In this document: piece after piece, positions 43,627 to 54,000 of the stretch
Numbering within the stretch: the stretch's first letter is position 1
Layout: each line of letters opens with the position of its first letter
Source: Verrucomicrobiia bacterium
GTDB taxonomy: Bacteria > Verrucomicrobiota > Verrucomicrobiia > Limisphaerales > CAIMTB01
Assembly (NCBI GenBank): GCA_019634625.1
Contig: JAHCBA010000004.1
Span: forward strand, 186,001-250,000
Direction: 5' to 3'
DNA: 64,000 nt
Program-made: the position numbers and the translations under genes
Notes under the pieces: generated by a model
The model's input: only the letters and a program-made list of their open reading frames with translations
Database searches by the model: none
Told to the model about the DNA's origin: nothing

Positions 43627-44931
43627 TCAGACCCGAAACCATCCCAGCGCCCGGCGATGCCGGTGATACACCGAACCAAACGCCCGCGCCCCGACACACC
43701 CGCCATAAAGTGTCACCCCACTGCCCACCACCTCGGGCAACACCGGAATCCCAATCCACGCCAACCCCAACCGCATCACCCCCATGACGAGCAGCAGTCC
43801 GAACAGGACCGCACAGGTCGCGAGATAGGCCCATGGCATGGCGGCAATCCCCGAAAACAATCTCACCGGACTCAATGCCCCCAGACTCTCGGTCAGACCC
43901 ACTGCCAGCAGCGCCATCGGCAGGACAAACATACCCAGCAGCATCAGCCCGAAGCCCACCGTCACAAATCCCATCCGTTGCACCATCAACCCCGGGCCCA
44001 GCATCAATCCCACCGTCGCCGTGAATCTCAGGAAGGGCCGCACAATCTCGTCCCAGAACGTCATCACTTCGGGCCAGTCCGGCATCCGGTCCTCCCCGTT
44101 GGCCGACGCCTGCAGGACCCCCTGCAGACAGGCGAGGTAATACCCGGTCGCGACCAGAGCAACAGGCACGTACACCATCAGGAACAGCGGCGCCAGACCC
44201 CGCGATAATCCCATCAGGAACTCCAGATAACCCCGCAGCCCATCGAGCACCGCAAAGACCACCCATCCCAGCACCAGCAGCTTCCTCGCGTCGCCCCTCA
44301 ACGGGTACCCAAACGCCTCCCGCAACAACCCTCCCAGGGTTCCCGGGCGCACGGCCGCCGGCTCCACCTTCGCCGGTCCGCAGGTGCCACCACACTTGAG
44401 GCATCCATACACCACCTCCCCTCTCCCGCCCCGATAACGCCGCACCGACTCCGGGTCCATCCGCGCCCCGCACGTCCGGCACACCAGGTCGGGAAAGGGC
44501 TCGGCAACTCCGGCATCGTGACCGGCATCGTGACCGTTTCCATCCTCCAACTCTCCCGGCACCCTCGCCGCCGCCAGTCCTGGAACCACCCCAAGCCGCA
44601 GACCCGCCGTGCCGGCCGTCGTGGCGCGCACCAGACGCAATTCGATCGAACCCAGCCGGAACGACTGCCCCGCAACCACCGCCGCCTCCCCAACGCGCTC
44701 CCCGTTCACAAACGTGCCATTGGTCGAGCCGGCATCCTGAATCCGCAGGACCTCGCCCGACAGGGACATCCGACAGTGATGCGTCGAGACCGACGGATCC
44801 GGCAGCACCCAGTCACAATCCCCCCCCCGTCCCACAATGACTTCGTCCGTCGTCAACCGGAAACGCCCCCGAACCACACCCTCCTTGTCCAGCCAGACCA
44901 ACTCGTGTCCCGGCAACGCGTCATCGGCCAT
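43627..44931 (-). CDS. FHA domain - zinc ribbon - multi-pass membrane protein
   Basis: 434 residues in three parts. An N-terminal FHA domain (about 20-105): VIVGRGGDCDWVLPDPSVST, HHCRMSLSGEVLRIQDAGS and TNGTFVNGERVG give the phosphothreonine-binding residues. A four-cysteine ribbon at about 148-178 (CRTCGARMDPESV, YGCLKCGGTCG). Then about six membrane segments resembling DUF4013/YIP1-type domains (LLVLGWVVFAVLDGLRGYLE, FVTVGFGLMLLGMFVLPMAL). It probably links a Ser/Thr phospho-signal to the membrane; no kinase gene is in the window. Divergent from the M48 peptidase gene. Confidence 0.85.
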   Translation of the reverse strand: MADDALPGHELVWLDKEGVVRGRFRLTTDEVIVGRGGDCDWVLPDPSVSTHHCRMSLSGEVLRIQDAGSTNGTFVNGERVGEAAVVAGQSFRLGSIELRLVRATTAGTAGLRLGVVPGLAAARVPGELEDGNGHDAGHDAGVAEPFPDLVCRTCGARMDPESVRRYRGGRGEVVYGCLKCGGTCGPAKVEPAAVRPGTLGGLLREAFGYPLRGDARKLLVLGWVVFAVLDGLRGYLEFLMGLSRGLAPLFLMVYVPVALVATGYYLACLQGVLQASANGEDRMPDWPEVMTFWDEIVRPFLRFTATVGLMLGPGLMVQRMGFVTVGFGLMLLGMFVLPMALLAVGLTESLGALSPVRLFSGIAAMPWAYLATCAVLFGLLLVMGVMRLGLAWIGIPVLPEVVGSGVTLYGGCVGARAFGSVYHRHRRALGWFRV

Positions 44932-45029
44932 GCGGACGTCACCCTATCCCCGGCCACCCCCCCCGTTCAAGGAATCGGCCGTTGCCGGGGTGCCGGCAAC
45001 CGGCCATCCTGTCCCGGCGCGAGTACACC

Positions 45030-46175
45030 ATGCATCCCCTGCCGACATGTTGGGCGGCAACGGTTCGATGGACCGGCCAGGGCGATTCGGAATGGACGGC
45101 CGAACTCCGCATCTCCCCGGCCACTCTCGTCGCCGGGACCGCGGAATCCACCCTCGCCATCCCCCTGTGTCGCCTGCAACTCGACCGCCTCCGCGACGGG
45201 CGGCTGCTGCTTTCGGATCCCGAGCACGACGACTGGGTGATCCTGACCCGCGAACCCTCCCTTCTCGACCATCCCGGCCTCCGCCGCTTGCCTCACCTCC
45301 ACCGCCAGATCCAGCGCCTCGAATCCTCCGCAAGTTCCCGCCGGGCCCTGCGATCCAGCGTCGCCTTCCTGATCGTGTTCGCGGCCGCCCTCGGCGCACT
45401 CGCGCTGCTGGCACCCCACGTTGTGCGTCTCGTCACGGCCCGGATCCCCCACACCACCGAACTCGATCTCGGCACCCGCCTCACCGACAGGGTCACTCGC
45501 CATTTCCCCGTGCTGGACGACCGGATCCTTGGCCAACGCCTCGCGGCCATCACCAATCGCCTTGCCGATGCCATGCGCCAGGCCAGCCCCCATTGTTCCA
45601 TCACCCTCATCGACAACCCTGAGGTCAATGCCATCGCCCTCCCCGGCGGCCAGATTCTCGTCTGCCGCGGCCTGGTCGAACAGGTCGCCGATGGCGAAGA
45701 ACTCGCCGGCGTCATCGCCCACGAACTGGCCCACGTCCGCAATCGACACGGCCTCCAGTCGGTGGTGGCCTCCGCCGGCCCCCTCCTCCTCGTCCGTCTG
45801 GCCTTTGGCCAGGGCCGCTCCCAGATCGGCACCATGGTCGAACACTCCCAGGAACTCCTGGCCCTTCAGTTCTCGAGGGATCAGGAACACGAGGCCGACA
45901 CCGCTGCCTTCCACATGCTTGTGGACGCCCGCATCGATCCGCGCGGCCTGCTGCGCTTCATGAGGCGCATCGAGACCGAGGAAACCCTCGCCGCGGCCAC
46001 CGCACCCCATGCGTCGGCCCCATCACAAGCCAGCCGAATCCAACGCGTTTCGCAATCCCACCCGCTCACCCCCGACCGAATCCGCCACCTGGAATCCCTC
46101 TGGAATGCCCTTCCCCCGGGCACCCCATGGACTCCCGTACCCTGGCCGCCCACTCCGACGCCCCGGCGCCGGTGA
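45030..46175 (+). CDS. M48 family zinc metallopeptidase, membrane anchored
   Basis: 381 residues from ATG 45030. A beta-rich N-terminal domain (about 10-75), then one membrane segment (about 111-130). The M48 domain has VIAHELAHVRNRH (HExxH at 231-235) and a downstream EHEADTAAFHMLVDA with the third ligand. VNAIALPGGQILVCRGLVEQ is also typical of M48. Such proteins resemble BepA/YcaL-type envelope quality-control peptidases. A helix with LIQ-like sorting is absent; the C-terminus is proline-rich. Confidence 0.9.
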   Translation: MHPLPTCWAATVRWTGQGDSEWTAELRISPATLVAGTAESTLAIPLCRLQLDRLRDGRLLLSDPEHDDWVILTREPSLLDHPGLRRLPHLHRQIQRLESSASSRRALRSSVAFLIVFAAALGALALLAPHVVRLVTARIPHTTELDLGTRLTDRVTRHFPVLDDRILGQRLAAITNRLADAMRQASPHCSITLIDNPEVNAIALPGGQILVCRGLVEQVADGEELAGVIAHELAHVRNRHGLQSVVASAGPLLLVRLAFGQGRSQIGTMVEHSQELLALQFSRDQEHEADTAAFHMLVDARIDPRGLLRFMRRIETEETLAAATAPHASAPSQASRIQRVSQSHPLTPDRIRHLESLWNALPPGTPWTPVPWPPTPTPRRR

Positions 46176-46278
46176 CGTGTGGTGGGAGGCGGACCGGTCG
46201 CAGTCGTCCCGGAATGGCTGCACCGTTGCGGCTATGGCCTTGTCCACCCTTCCAACCCCGTGGACAGTCCGGTCCGTC

Positions 46279-48045
46279 ATGAAGATCTCAGGCTTGCTGG
46301 GCCTTGCCATCGGCACCCTGTTGGCGTCGCAGCCCTCGACGACAAAGGCGGATTCCGCGGATGCGGCACTGGATCGCTTCTTTCGGACCCACCTCGACGC
46401 CCGCTTCGAACTGCGCCCCATGGAGGCCACCTGGCTCGGCGATCATCGGTTCGGGAACCGCCTCGACGACCTGTCCCCCGAGGCGCGCACGCGCTGGCGC
46501 CAGCTTCTCCGCGCCACCCTCCGCGACCTGCCACGCCTCGTTGACTACCGACGTCTCACCCGCGACGGCCAGATCGACTTCGAAATCCTCCGCCACGAAC
46601 TCCAAACCCAGCTCTGGCTGGCCGAATACACCCGCCCCTGGGAGGACGATCCCCGCATCTACAACCGCTACCTCAGCGACAGCACCTATCTCCTCCTTGC
46701 CCAGTCCACCCTTCCCCTCGATACCCGCCTGGATCAGGTCCTCGCCCGAATGGCCCAGATGCCCCGCATCGTCGCCTCCGCCCGCGCCAACCTCAAACGC
46801 CCACCCCGCACCCACACCGAAACCGCCATCCGCCAAAACCGCGGCACCCTCGCCTACTACCAGGACACCCTCCTCACCCTCGCCGGCGACACACCCCGCG
46901 TGGCGGAACTTCGCGCCGCCGCCGTTCCCGTCCTCGCCGCCCTCCACGAACACCAGCGCTTCCTCGAAGACGAACTCCTGCCCCGAGCCGATGGCGACTG
47001 GCGCCTCGGCCGCCGCAAATTCGCCCGTAAACTCGAACTCACCCTCAACGCCGGTCTCACCGCCGATGAAGTCCTCGCGGAAGCCGAGGCCGAGTTCACC
47101 CGCGTCGAGGACGAACTGTTTGTCATCGCCCGCCAGGTCTGGGGCCGCCATTTCCCCCGCCAGCCCATCCCGCCCGACGATCCGGAAGGCCGCCGGGAAA
47201 CCGTCGCCCGCGTCCTCGCCGAGGTCTCCCGCGATCACGGCACCCCGGATTCCCTCGTGGACGACGTCCGCAGCCAGGTCGCCGCCCTCCGCACGTTCAT
47301 CGCTGAACACGACATCCTCCGCCTTCCGGAACCCGACCGTTGCGAGATCATTGAGATGCCTGAATTCCAGCGCGGCAACTCAACCGCCTACATGAACTCG
47401 CCCCCTCCCCTCGACCCCCTCGCCACAGGCTACTACGCGGTCAGCCCGCCCCCGCGCGACTGGGATGCCGACCGTGTACGGAGCTACCTCGAGGAGTACA
47501 ACCGGCACATGCTCCAGATCCTTTCGATCCACGAGGCCTATCCCGGCCATTACGTCCAGCTCGAGTACGCCAACCGCCATCCCTCGCTCGTCCGCAAAGT
47601 CTTCGGCTCCGGAGTCTACATCGAAGGCTGGGCCGTCTACACCGAGCGCACCATGCTCGATCAGGGTTACGGTGACGGCGACCCGTCGCTCCGGCTGATG
47701 CAGCTCAAATTCTACCTCCGGGCCGTGGCCAACGCCATCCTCGACCATCGCATGCACTGCACCGGCATGACCGAAGACGAAGCCATGGACCTCCTCGCGC
47801 GCCGTTCCTACCAGTCCGAGGGCGAGGCCCGCCTCAAAGTCGTCCGGGCCCGCCAAAGCTCCGTCCAGCTCTCGACCTACTTCGTTGGCCGCATGGCCTT
47901 TCAACGGTTGCGCCGCGCTATTCAACGCGAACAAGGCGACGCCTTCGATCTCGGCCGCTTCCACGAAGCCGCCCTCGCCCCAGGCTCGGTCCCCGTAAAA
48001 TACCTCCCCGAACTCGTCCGCCGCCACCTCACCGAGCCACGCTAA
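46279..48045 (+). CDS. DUF885 secreted peptidase-like protein
   Basis: 588 residues from ATG 46279, signal peptide MKISGLLGLAIGTLLASQ. The DUF885 fold is related to the M32/M2-like helical metallopeptidases. Zinc ligands: HEAYPGHYVQLEYANRH (HExxxGH) and the later glutamate in GVYIEGWAVYTERTM. N-terminal FELRPMEATWLGDHRFGNRL and C-terminal AFDLGRFHEAALAPGSVPVK are family-typical. The substrate of this widespread family is not established in most bacteria. Confidence 0.88.
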   Translation: MKISGLLGLAIGTLLASQPSTTKADSADAALDRFFRTHLDARFELRPMEATWLGDHRFGNRLDDLSPEARTRWRQLLRATLRDLPRLVDYRRLTRDGQIDFEILRHELQTQLWLAEYTRPWEDDPRIYNRYLSDSTYLLLAQSTLPLDTRLDQVLARMAQMPRIVASARANLKRPPRTHTETAIRQNRGTLAYYQDTLLTLAGDTPRVAELRAAAVPVLAALHEHQRFLEDELLPRADGDWRLGRRKFARKLELTLNAGLTADEVLAEAEAEFTRVEDELFVIARQVWGRHFPRQPIPPDDPEGRRETVARVLAEVSRDHGTPDSLVDDVRSQVAALRTFIAEHDILRLPEPDRCEIIEMPEFQRGNSTAYMNSPPPLDPLATGYYAVSPPPRDWDADRVRSYLEEYNRHMLQILSIHEAYPGHYVQLEYANRHPSLVRKVFGSGVYIEGWAVYTERTMLDQGYGDGDPSLRLMQLKFYLRAVANAILDHRMHCTGMTEDEAMDLLARRSYQSEGEARLKVVRARQSSVQLSTYFVGRMAFQRLRRAIQREQGDAFDLGRFHEAALAPGSVPVKYLPELVRRHLTEPR

Positions 48046-48417
48046 TGTCCTCGGACCTGCAGGATGAACTCCTGGAGCGGGAGCACGCCCTGCACGAAAA
48101 CGTCGGCATGGCGGCGGCCTTCCGCCCCGGCGGGCGGCTATCACTCACTCAGTCCGACCGCGTTTCCACGCACCCCCGCATGCCAGGTCCCCACCGCCCG
48201 CCGCTATTAGCCCGACTTGGCGGATTCGAGGGGTGTCCGGAGCGTAAGTCCCGTAAAATAAATCGCCAGACTCTTTAAAGTTGATCCTCTTTATAAATAA
48301 CCTGACGTTTTTTATTGATCTTCTCCGATGCACGTTACACTTTTGCCCATTGCTCGGCTCAAACGCACCCACCTCCACTGTCTTCCCCCTCCCTGGCACA
48401 CATCAATCCCGCACCTC
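48046..48417 (+). other. 372-bp spacer, partly AT-rich
   Basis: No gene recognised. The first half is ordinary GC-rich sequence. From about 48246 to 48345 it becomes markedly AT-rich (AAAATAAATC, CTTTAAAG, CTTTATAAATAACC, GTTTTTTATTGATC), unlike the rest of the window. That composition suggests a small acquired piece carried with the transposase remnant that follows. No clean -10/-35 pair was found. Confidence 0.6.
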
Positions 48418-49415
48418 ATGAGAACACCCCGAATCATTGCCGACCCCTCCCTCCCGGCGACCTACCACTGCATGTCCCGCGTCGCCGGTCGCCTTCCCCT
48501 CCTCGACGACTCCGCCAAACACAAGCTCCTCAACATCCTCCACCACCTCGCCCGCTTCTGCGACATCGACATCATCACCTTCTGCATGATGTCCAACCAC
48601 TTCCACCTCCTCATCCGCGTCCCTCCCAAACCCCTCCCCGACTCCATCCCGGACGACGTCATCCTCGCCAAACTCGAGGACTTCTACGGGCCCAAGGCCA
48701 CCCTACCCACCCTCGCCCGCGCCGCAGCCTCAACAAGGGCCAGCCCATCCCCAACGACATCCGCCAGGCCGTCCTCTCCCGCATCGCCGACCTCTCCATC
48801 TTCCTCCAGGAGTTCAAGCAACGTTTCTCCCTTTGGTCAACCGTCACGACCGCACCGGCTACCTTTAAGGCGGGCAACTGCAACGTCCTGGTGGAAGACT
48901 GTCCCAGCACCCTCCGCGCCATCGCCGCCTACATCGACCTCAACCCCGTCCGCGCCGGCCTGGTCAACGATCCCAAGGACTACCGCTTCTGCGGCTACGC
49001 CGCCGCCCTCACCGGCGACAAGGTCATCCGCCGCGGAATCATGGGATTTCTGGGTGCAACCGACTGGAGCGCCGCGTCAGCGGAATATCGCCTGGCGCTA
49101 TACGTGATTGGCGGGACGTCGGGGCGTAGCGACAAACGGGTGTTCGATCCGGAGGCCATCCGGGCGGAACTGGCGCGGGGTGGCGAGTTGCCGCTGGGGC
49201 AGATCCTGCGGCTAAGGATCCGGCACATGACCGACGGGGTGTTCCTGGGATCGAAAGAGTTCGTGGACGAGATGTGGGAACGTCACCGGGACAAATTCGG
49301 CAAGCGGCGCAAGAGCGGTGCCCGCATCATTCGAGGTGCCCCGATCCCGGGGCTTACCGTGTTGCGCGATCTTCGAGTGGATGCGGTGGGATGCACGGGT
49401 CTGACGCCTCGATGA
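48418..49415 (+). pseudogene. REP-associated (RAYT-type, Y1) transposase, frameshifted remnant
   Basis: The first part reads in one frame from ATG 48418 (RIIADPSLPATYHCMSRVAG, then FCMMSNHFHLLIRVP, the HUH-like histidine block). Near 48715-48735 similarity moves to another frame (LNKGQPIPNDIRQAVLSRIA, IFLQEFKQRFSLW). At about 48837-48875 the conserved FNRHDRTGYLWAG stretch is out of frame: one base is missing after TTTGG and one is gained near CTTTAAGG, so the frame is restored. It ends with AAYIDLNPVRAGLVNDP, usual for the family, and runs to the stop at 49415. Two or three indels make it non-functional. Function of intact members: single-strand cutting at REP palindromes. Confidence 0.85.
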
Positions 49416-49428
49416 CCCTTTCGCCGCG

Positions 49429-50844
49429 CTACTCCCGAAAGGCCCACAGCGTGGTCGCGCTCCGCACGAAGAGCGTCGAGCCCACCACGGCAGGAGAGGC
49501 CAGCACGGTTTCGCCCAGGTCATTTCGGGCCAGAACCTCCAACGCCCCACCCGCCCGGTACACCACCGCGGTGCCCGGCTGTGAGATCGCCAGAATCCTG
49601 TCCCCGGCGGCCACCGGAGAGCTGTAATAGTCGCCCAACGCCCCAAGCCGCTCCTCCTGGTACAGGAATCGCCCGGTCCCCGCCTCCAGGCACGACACCA
49701 ACCCGCCGTTCTTCACCAGGTACAACCGCTCATCGTGCAGCAGCGGCGTGGGCACGTAAGGCAGCCCTCGGGTCTGTTCCCAGACGACATGCGTGCCCGT
49801 GACATCCCCGCTCCCTCCGGGCCGCACCGCCATGGTCACATTCCTCGAGGCATTGAAGATGGCCGCAATCGTCTCGTACTCCGACCGCGTCACGTACCCG
49901 TCATGGTTGGCATCGATATAGTGGAAGTGCTGCCGGGCCGGTCCGGCAGGCGCCTCGGCGCGGCTCAATCGACCGTCCCCATTTGTATCGCCCTGGCTCA
50001 GCAAGCCTTCCCAATCCGGCATCCGCGGCACCCCCGACCCGTGCGTCCAGCCGGCCACAAAGATCGCGCCATCCCCACCCACCGGCGATGCCACCATCTC
50101 GTTGGGCAACCCCCGCACACTCCAACGCTCGCTCCCGTCCGCCAGGTCGTAGACCACCATCCGCAGCGTCCCCGCCACAATGACCACCTCCGGCTCCTCG
50201 GGTGGCCACGGCAACGGCGTCGAGAAGCCCCTCCGAAATCCCTCCCTCTCCGTCCGCCACCGGACTTCCCCGCTCCGCCGGTCCAACGCCAGCAGATATG
50301 ATCCCTCATCCTGGTCGCACAATTGCAGCACCCATTCCCCCGCAAGCACCGGCGAACTGCTCGCCCCGTGACCCGTCACAGGCGTCGGTAACGGCGCCTT
50401 CCAACGCTCCTGCCCGTCCATCCCCAGACACACCAGCCCATACGGTGCGAAATACGCCACCACCCGTTCCCCATCCATCACCGGCGTCGCGGTCGCCGGA
50501 TGACTCAGCCGCGACCCCGACTCGATCCGACCCGGCGGCAACGCATACCGCCATCGCTCCGTCCCGCTTCCCGCGTCGTACCCCAGCACCAGCAACTGCC
50601 CCTCCTCGAATCCCGTCAGGACCAGCAGGTCTCCCCAGACCACCGGCGACGAATGCCCCCCGGGCACCGGAACCCGCCACTGCACGTTGGTTCCCGGCCC
50701 GAAGACCACCGGAATCTCCCCGCCACCAATGCTGCCAGCCCGGTGGCGGCCCCGGAACTCGGGCCAGTTCGGACTGGCCAACCCCGAAACCACCATCCCC
50801 GCCACCAACGCCACCCGAACCATGGTCTTCTTCAAAGCATGCAT
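49429..50844 (-). CDS. secreted PQQ-type beta-propeller protein with EF-hands
   Basis: 471 residues from ATG 50844 (MHALKKTMVRVALVAG signal). Propeller blades: WPEFRGRHRAGSIGGGEIPV, SSPVVWGDLLVLTGFEEGQL, ATPVMDGERVVAYFAPYGLV, SSPVLAGEWVLQLCDQDEGS. Two EF-hand-like loops are inserted at about 310-345: DTNGDGRLSRAE and DANHDGYVTRSE. These outer PQQ-like propellers usually lack PQQ binding and serve as scaffolds or enzymes of unknown substrate. Open frame upstream of 50844 translates a repeat and is rejected. It converges with the transposase remnant, 13 bases apart. Confidence 0.87.
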   Translation of the reverse strand: MHALKKTMVRVALVAGMVVSGLASPNWPEFRGRHRAGSIGGGEIPVVFGPGTNVQWRVPVPGGHSSPVVWGDLLVLTGFEEGQLLVLGYDAGSGTERWRYALPPGRIESGSRLSHPATATPVMDGERVVAYFAPYGLVCLGMDGQERWKAPLPTPVTGHGASSSPVLAGEWVLQLCDQDEGSYLLALDRRSGEVRWRTEREGFRRGFSTPLPWPPEEPEVVIVAGTLRMVVYDLADGSERWSVRGLPNEMVASPVGGDGAIFVAGWTHGSGVPRMPDWEGLLSQGDTNGDGRLSRAEAPAGPARQHFHYIDANHDGYVTRSEYETIAAIFNASRNVTMAVRPGGSGDVTGTHVVWEQTRGLPYVPTPLLHDERLYLVKNGGLVSCLEAGTGRFLYQEERLGALGDYYSSPVAAGDRILAISQPGTAVVYRAGGALEVLARNDLGETVLASPAVVGSTLFVRSATTLWAFRE

Positions 50845-50916
50845 GCCTGTCCGCCCTGTTCTGGCATCGCTCCCCACCTCCCCACCAGCACTTCGTTCCT
50901 CGTTCCCCACCAAGCC

Positions 50917-51038
50917 GTGCATCCCGGAGTTGGTGGCCGTGCTGCGAGCCTCACGAAGCGTGGCATCGGAGGGCCGGCTTCCCCGTGGACGCAAGGCCGG
51001 GGGGCGATGGGTTGAAGACTCGCGGAGCTCGTCCCTCC
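50917..51038 (+). repeat. second copy of the ~115-bp intergenic repeat
   Basis: Starts GTGCATCCCGGAGTTGG, contains CACGAAGCGTGGCATCGGAG and GCCGGCTTCCCCGTGGACGC, and ends in the inverted core GACTCGCGGAGCTCGTCCCT. It is homologous to 34762-34874. It lies upstream of the PQQ-propeller gene. Confidence 0.72.
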
Positions 51039-51073
51039 GATTCGCTGCCTCCTTCGCGGAACATACTCCTTCC

Positions 51074-54000
51074 TCACGGAAGTGGCGGCGTAACCACCCG
51101 GTAAAGCCGTCCGGGGCCCCCATCCGGCAACGGCAGCGTCACCGAATGCTCGTTGTCTGCGGCCTGGGTCGGGACTTGAACTGCGGTCATCCACACCCCT
51201 TCGCCCTGAAGGTCCCGGAGCTGGACGCTGTAGGCGCGTCCGGCAACCACCGGAAAACGAAGAATGACCGCCGGCACAGGCGCGACACGGACTTCCGGCT
51301 CGCGCAGTCGCAGGACTGATGCCGGGTCGCGGGGGTGCGTTCCGGCCAGGAACTCCTGGCGATTGGTGTGCCCGTCCAAATCAGGGTCGGCGTCCTCGCC
51401 GCTGACATTGGGATCCAGGCGTTCGCTCGGAGTGAAGTAAGTGGACAACCACGCCTCGTAACCCTGCAGTTCACCCTCCACCGTGATCACCAGGTCATCG
51501 GACACAGAACTGGCTCCGTCGGTGGCCGTGAGACGCAGGATGTAGGTACCCGGGCTGACAAAGGCAGCGGTCGTGCGGGGTTGGTGCGCCTGGCTGAAGG
51601 TTACCGTGCCCGGACCTTCAACGGCCGACCAGGTGAGGTTGACGACACCCGGGGGAATGGGCAGACCGTCGTCCCGGACGCTTCCCCGCAGAATCGCATG
51701 GGCGGGCCAGACCACTGTCTGGTCCGGGCCGGCCTGCACCACCGGCGGCGTGTCGGCTGGAAACGCATTGCCGGTGAGGTACAGGTCGAAGCTCAGATCA
51801 CTGCTGCCGGCATTGACCTGATGAATGCGCACGGCCAGGACATTCTCGCCTTCAACCAGCAGGGCGGGATCCACGGCCTGTTCGTAAAACGCCGTCTCGT
51901 CGGCGCCCCCGACCACCTCGGTGGCAAAGGTGTTCCACCCAATGTCACCCTCCGGCATGTTGCTGCGGAATACCTCGACGCCATTGAGATAGACGATCCC
52001 TCCGTCGTCGCGGCGGAGGCCCACCTTCAAGGCGGTGAATGCGGACGCCTGGGTCACCGGGAACCGCTTCCGGAAAAAGGTGGTGGGATACTTGTTCGCC
52101 GCGTTGGGACCGAAACTCACGACCGTGGCCTCATCGCCATCGCCGTAACCGAGCTTCGCCGGGCCCGACGGCCATGCCGCATGATCGAAGGCCGGCTCCA
52201 TCCAGCCGCCCGGCAGATCCGTGCCCCGATCCCAGTAATGCCAGACGCTGCCTTGAGCCACCACCACCCTGGCCGCGGCAGGGCGATCCACCGACACCAT
52301 CACCTCGGCGCCCGCCTCCAGGGCGCCATCGTGCGCGGACAACCGGAACACATAGAGCCCCACGCCCGGCAGATGGACGTCCGTCTCGATCGCCTGCGAA
52401 TGGTCGAACCACGCGGGAGCGGGCCCGGCGATCTGGGACCACCCAACGGTCGTGGCCCCGGGCGGAACCGGCATGCCATCGTCGGTGACCGTCCCGCGCA
52501 GGGTGACCGCGACCGGGAACATTGCGGATTGAACCGGAGGAACATCGGCAACCGACACCTGGGGCGGGCGGTTGCCCAGGTTGGGCAGGCCCGGGGACGG
52601 TCCTCCGGGACTGCTCCGCCAGTTCGCCGGATCGTCCCCGTAGGCCAGTGCATCGAGCCGTTCGAGCGAGACGCCCGCGGCCGCCACCGGCCATGGCGCC
52701 CGGGTGCGATAACGCACCTGGTCCACCACGATCTCCGGGATCAGCAGACTGCCTGAGTCGTCCACATCGGGATGGTCAGGGCGCAGCAATTGGAGTCGTT
52801 CCCCATCGCTCTGAAGCGTGCCGGGGAAAGGGCCGAGGACCGGCACCTCGCCGGGCACTCCGAACCGGCTGCGGAAGACCTCGGGATCGCCGGAGGTCAC
52901 CACCACGAGGCCGCCGGGCGGAAGCACCAGGCCTGGAGGAAACCGGAATCCGATCCCGTTGATCCGCCAGGGGATGTCCGGGTGTTCCGGGTGGTGGAGC
53001 GGCACCGGGGAGTCCGTGACATTCTTGAGTTCCACGAACGCCGCCTGTCCCGGCGAAGGGAGCGAATGGATCTCACTGATGACCACCGGGCCGACGCGCG
53101 GGCCCGGATTGGCGGAACCCAGGGACAGCCCGGCCATCGGCGGATAATGCGTTTCTTGGATGCTGGTGACATGGCGCCCGAACGACACGCCATTGGCCGA
53201 TGCCGGGAAGCTGAAGCCATGGCTGTATCCGGTGAGATTCCCGGCGGCGTCGCCGGAAAAGAGATACACCTCCTCGCCATGCGAACTGAAACTGAAACTC
53301 TCCGGCGCGCCCGGCACCGCATTGAAATGAGTCTCGTCGAACACCACATAGCCCCCGGCTTCAATCACCGTCGGCGCCGGAATCCGGTACTTCCGTGGCT
53401 GGGTCCTCCGGTCTGTCAGGTACCAATGCCCGATATCCACCGGCGACGCGGTCGGATTGTGCAACTCCACCGCGTCCAGCATGGGCGGATCGGTGTGAGC
53501 GAGCAGCTCGTTGACCAGGATGGGCGGAATCGCGATCGGCGCATCGTCGCGACCGGGTGATCCGCCCGGCGACTGGCTCGCCCTCCAGTTGGCCGGATCG
53601 TCCGGGTCCGGGTTGAGATTGGGATCGCGGGGCACCAGGGAAAATCCCCCCCCGGCGGCCGAGAGCGGCCACGGTTCGGTGGGCCGGTAGCGCACGGAGA
53701 AGATCGGCGTGCCCACCGCGTGTGCCAGCGTCACCCGCTCGCCGGCGTTGTCGAGCTGCCCTTCATACACACCGTCGATCGGCACCTCCGGATAGCGGGA
53801 GGCAAATGCTTCGGCATGGGAGACCAGGACCACGAACTGACCCGGTCCAATCTGGAAGCCGGTCGGGAATGTGTACCGAATGCCGGAGGTGAAGTGGACT
53901 CCGCCAAGGTCGAGTTCGTTGGGCCCGACATTCTTCAGCTCGATGAACTCAAGGTCCGTGCCGGCATGGCTCGCGGTGTCGGGCGGATGATACATGAGTT

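Noticed and set aside
48246-48345. Promoter in the AT-rich stretch before the transposase
   Set aside because: TATA-like and TTGATC-like words exist but no pair has acceptable spacing.
50845-51123. Longer N-terminus for the PQQ-propeller protein
   Set aside because: The extension translates the ~115-bp dispersed repeat; a signal peptide begins at 50844.
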